Assembly (NCBI GenBank): GCA_964345695.1
Contig: CAYFSC010000070.1
Coordinates: 1 to 14,903 of the forward strand
From: CAYFSC01 sp964345695
GTDB lineage: Bacteria; Bacteroidota; Rhodothermia; Rhodothermales; Salinibacteraceae
Direction: 5' to 3'
DNA: 14,903 nucleotides
This document shows, piece after piece, positions 14,690-14,903 of the stretch. Positions within the stretch are counted from its first letter, which is position 1; the number at the start of each line of letters is the position of its first letter. Both the position numbers and the translations under genes were made by a program. The notes under the pieces were generated by a model. That model did no database searches and was not told where the DNA came from. It saw nothing but the letters and a program-made list of their open reading frames with translations.

Positions 14690-14903
14690 ATGCTGAATTC
14701 CTCGCTGCATACCCTGCTTCGCTACACCCATCACGGCTACGTGGTGGCCCGCCGTATTGTCCTGGGCCTCGCGTGTTGCATGCTTGTGCTCTACAGCATG
14801 CACGAACTGTCGGCGTCGGAAGCTACGGCAGAGGAGGCGACCGTTCAATGTCCGCATGCTGAGTCCGCCTCGGTGCCTGCAGCGCAAACGATCGAAGAGG
14901 AGG
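14690..14903 (+). CDS. N-terminal part of a secreted or membrane-anchored protein (runs off the window)
   Basis: An open frame from the ATG at 14690 to the right edge without a stop, 71 codons visible. The first residues MLNSSLHTLLRYTHHGYVV lead into a basic ARR and a hydrophobic stretch IVLGLACCMLVLYS (about 22-35). After that the sequence turns polar and acidic (SASEATAEEA), as after a signal peptide or N-terminal anchor. A pair of Cys (LACC) lies in the hydrophobic part; a lipobox is not clear. GGAGG lies 2 nt before the ATG, too close to act as a normal ribosome binding site. The frame is also open upstream with a possible GTG at 14615. I do not recognise a family; the rest of the protein is needed. 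Confidence 0.55.
   Translation, partial: MLNSSLHTLLRYTHHGYVVARRIVLGLACCMLVLYSMHELSASEATAEEATVQCPHAESASVPAAQTIEEE

Noticed and set aside
14455..14862. A 135-codon plus-strand frame starting in the half-site array
   Set aside because: No domain or signal pattern, and it overlaps the better supported frame from 14690 with its signal-like segment.

Overview
The window is GC-rich and carries a bacterial core-gene region. Several things point to a Bacteroidota/Rhodothermota-type organism, perhaps a halophile of the Salinibacter kind. Encoded proteins are rich in Asp and Glu, especially DnaN, YceD and the helicase tail. Start codons lack Shine-Dalgarno sequences. The core proteins have the expected lengths and motifs. 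The taxonomic call is an inference from composition and gene content; no database was consulted.

Left part (1-2592). Ribosomal protein L13 (rplM) is on the minus strand at the left edge; rpsI would be expected just outside. Divergent from it is a small regulatory module: an ECF-type sigma factor (703-1338), a possible 32-codon ORF overlapping the sigma stop codon (1335-1433), and a single-pass membrane protein (1447-2469). That protein has an anti-sigma-like cytoplasmic part without zinc-ligand cysteines and a TPR-like outer part.

Centre (2593-6603). dnaA (5528-3882) and dnaN (3726-2593) run leftwards on the minus strand. recF does not follow dnaN, which instead meets the sigma module convergently. 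Upstream of dnaA is about 1.07 kb without a convincing gene. It holds a probable chromosomal origin: two perfect TTATCCACA DnaA boxes, several near matches arranged as three same-orientation pairs 11-12 bp apart, and an AT-rich patch between them.

Right part (6604-14903). A rightward fatty-acid and phospholipid synthesis cluster follows in classical order: yceD (DUF177), rpmF (L32), plsX, fabH, fabD, then an unrecognised lipoprotein, then fabG. It supplies the acyl-phosphate (PlsX), initiation (FabH), malonyl loading (FabD) and first reduction (FabG) steps. acpP and fabF are not in the window. A DEAD-box RNA helicase follows. After a 351-bp non-coding stretch with an unusual four-part inverted-repeat array, a secreted or membrane-anchored protein begins and runs off the right edge.

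I see no tRNA, rRNA, CRISPR array, insertion sequence or phage gene. The points most worth a second look are the sigma/small ORF/anti-sigma-like module, the layout of the DnaA boxes, the 16-bp tandem repeat before the lipoprotein gene, and the alternating GTGCG/CGCAC array near the right end.
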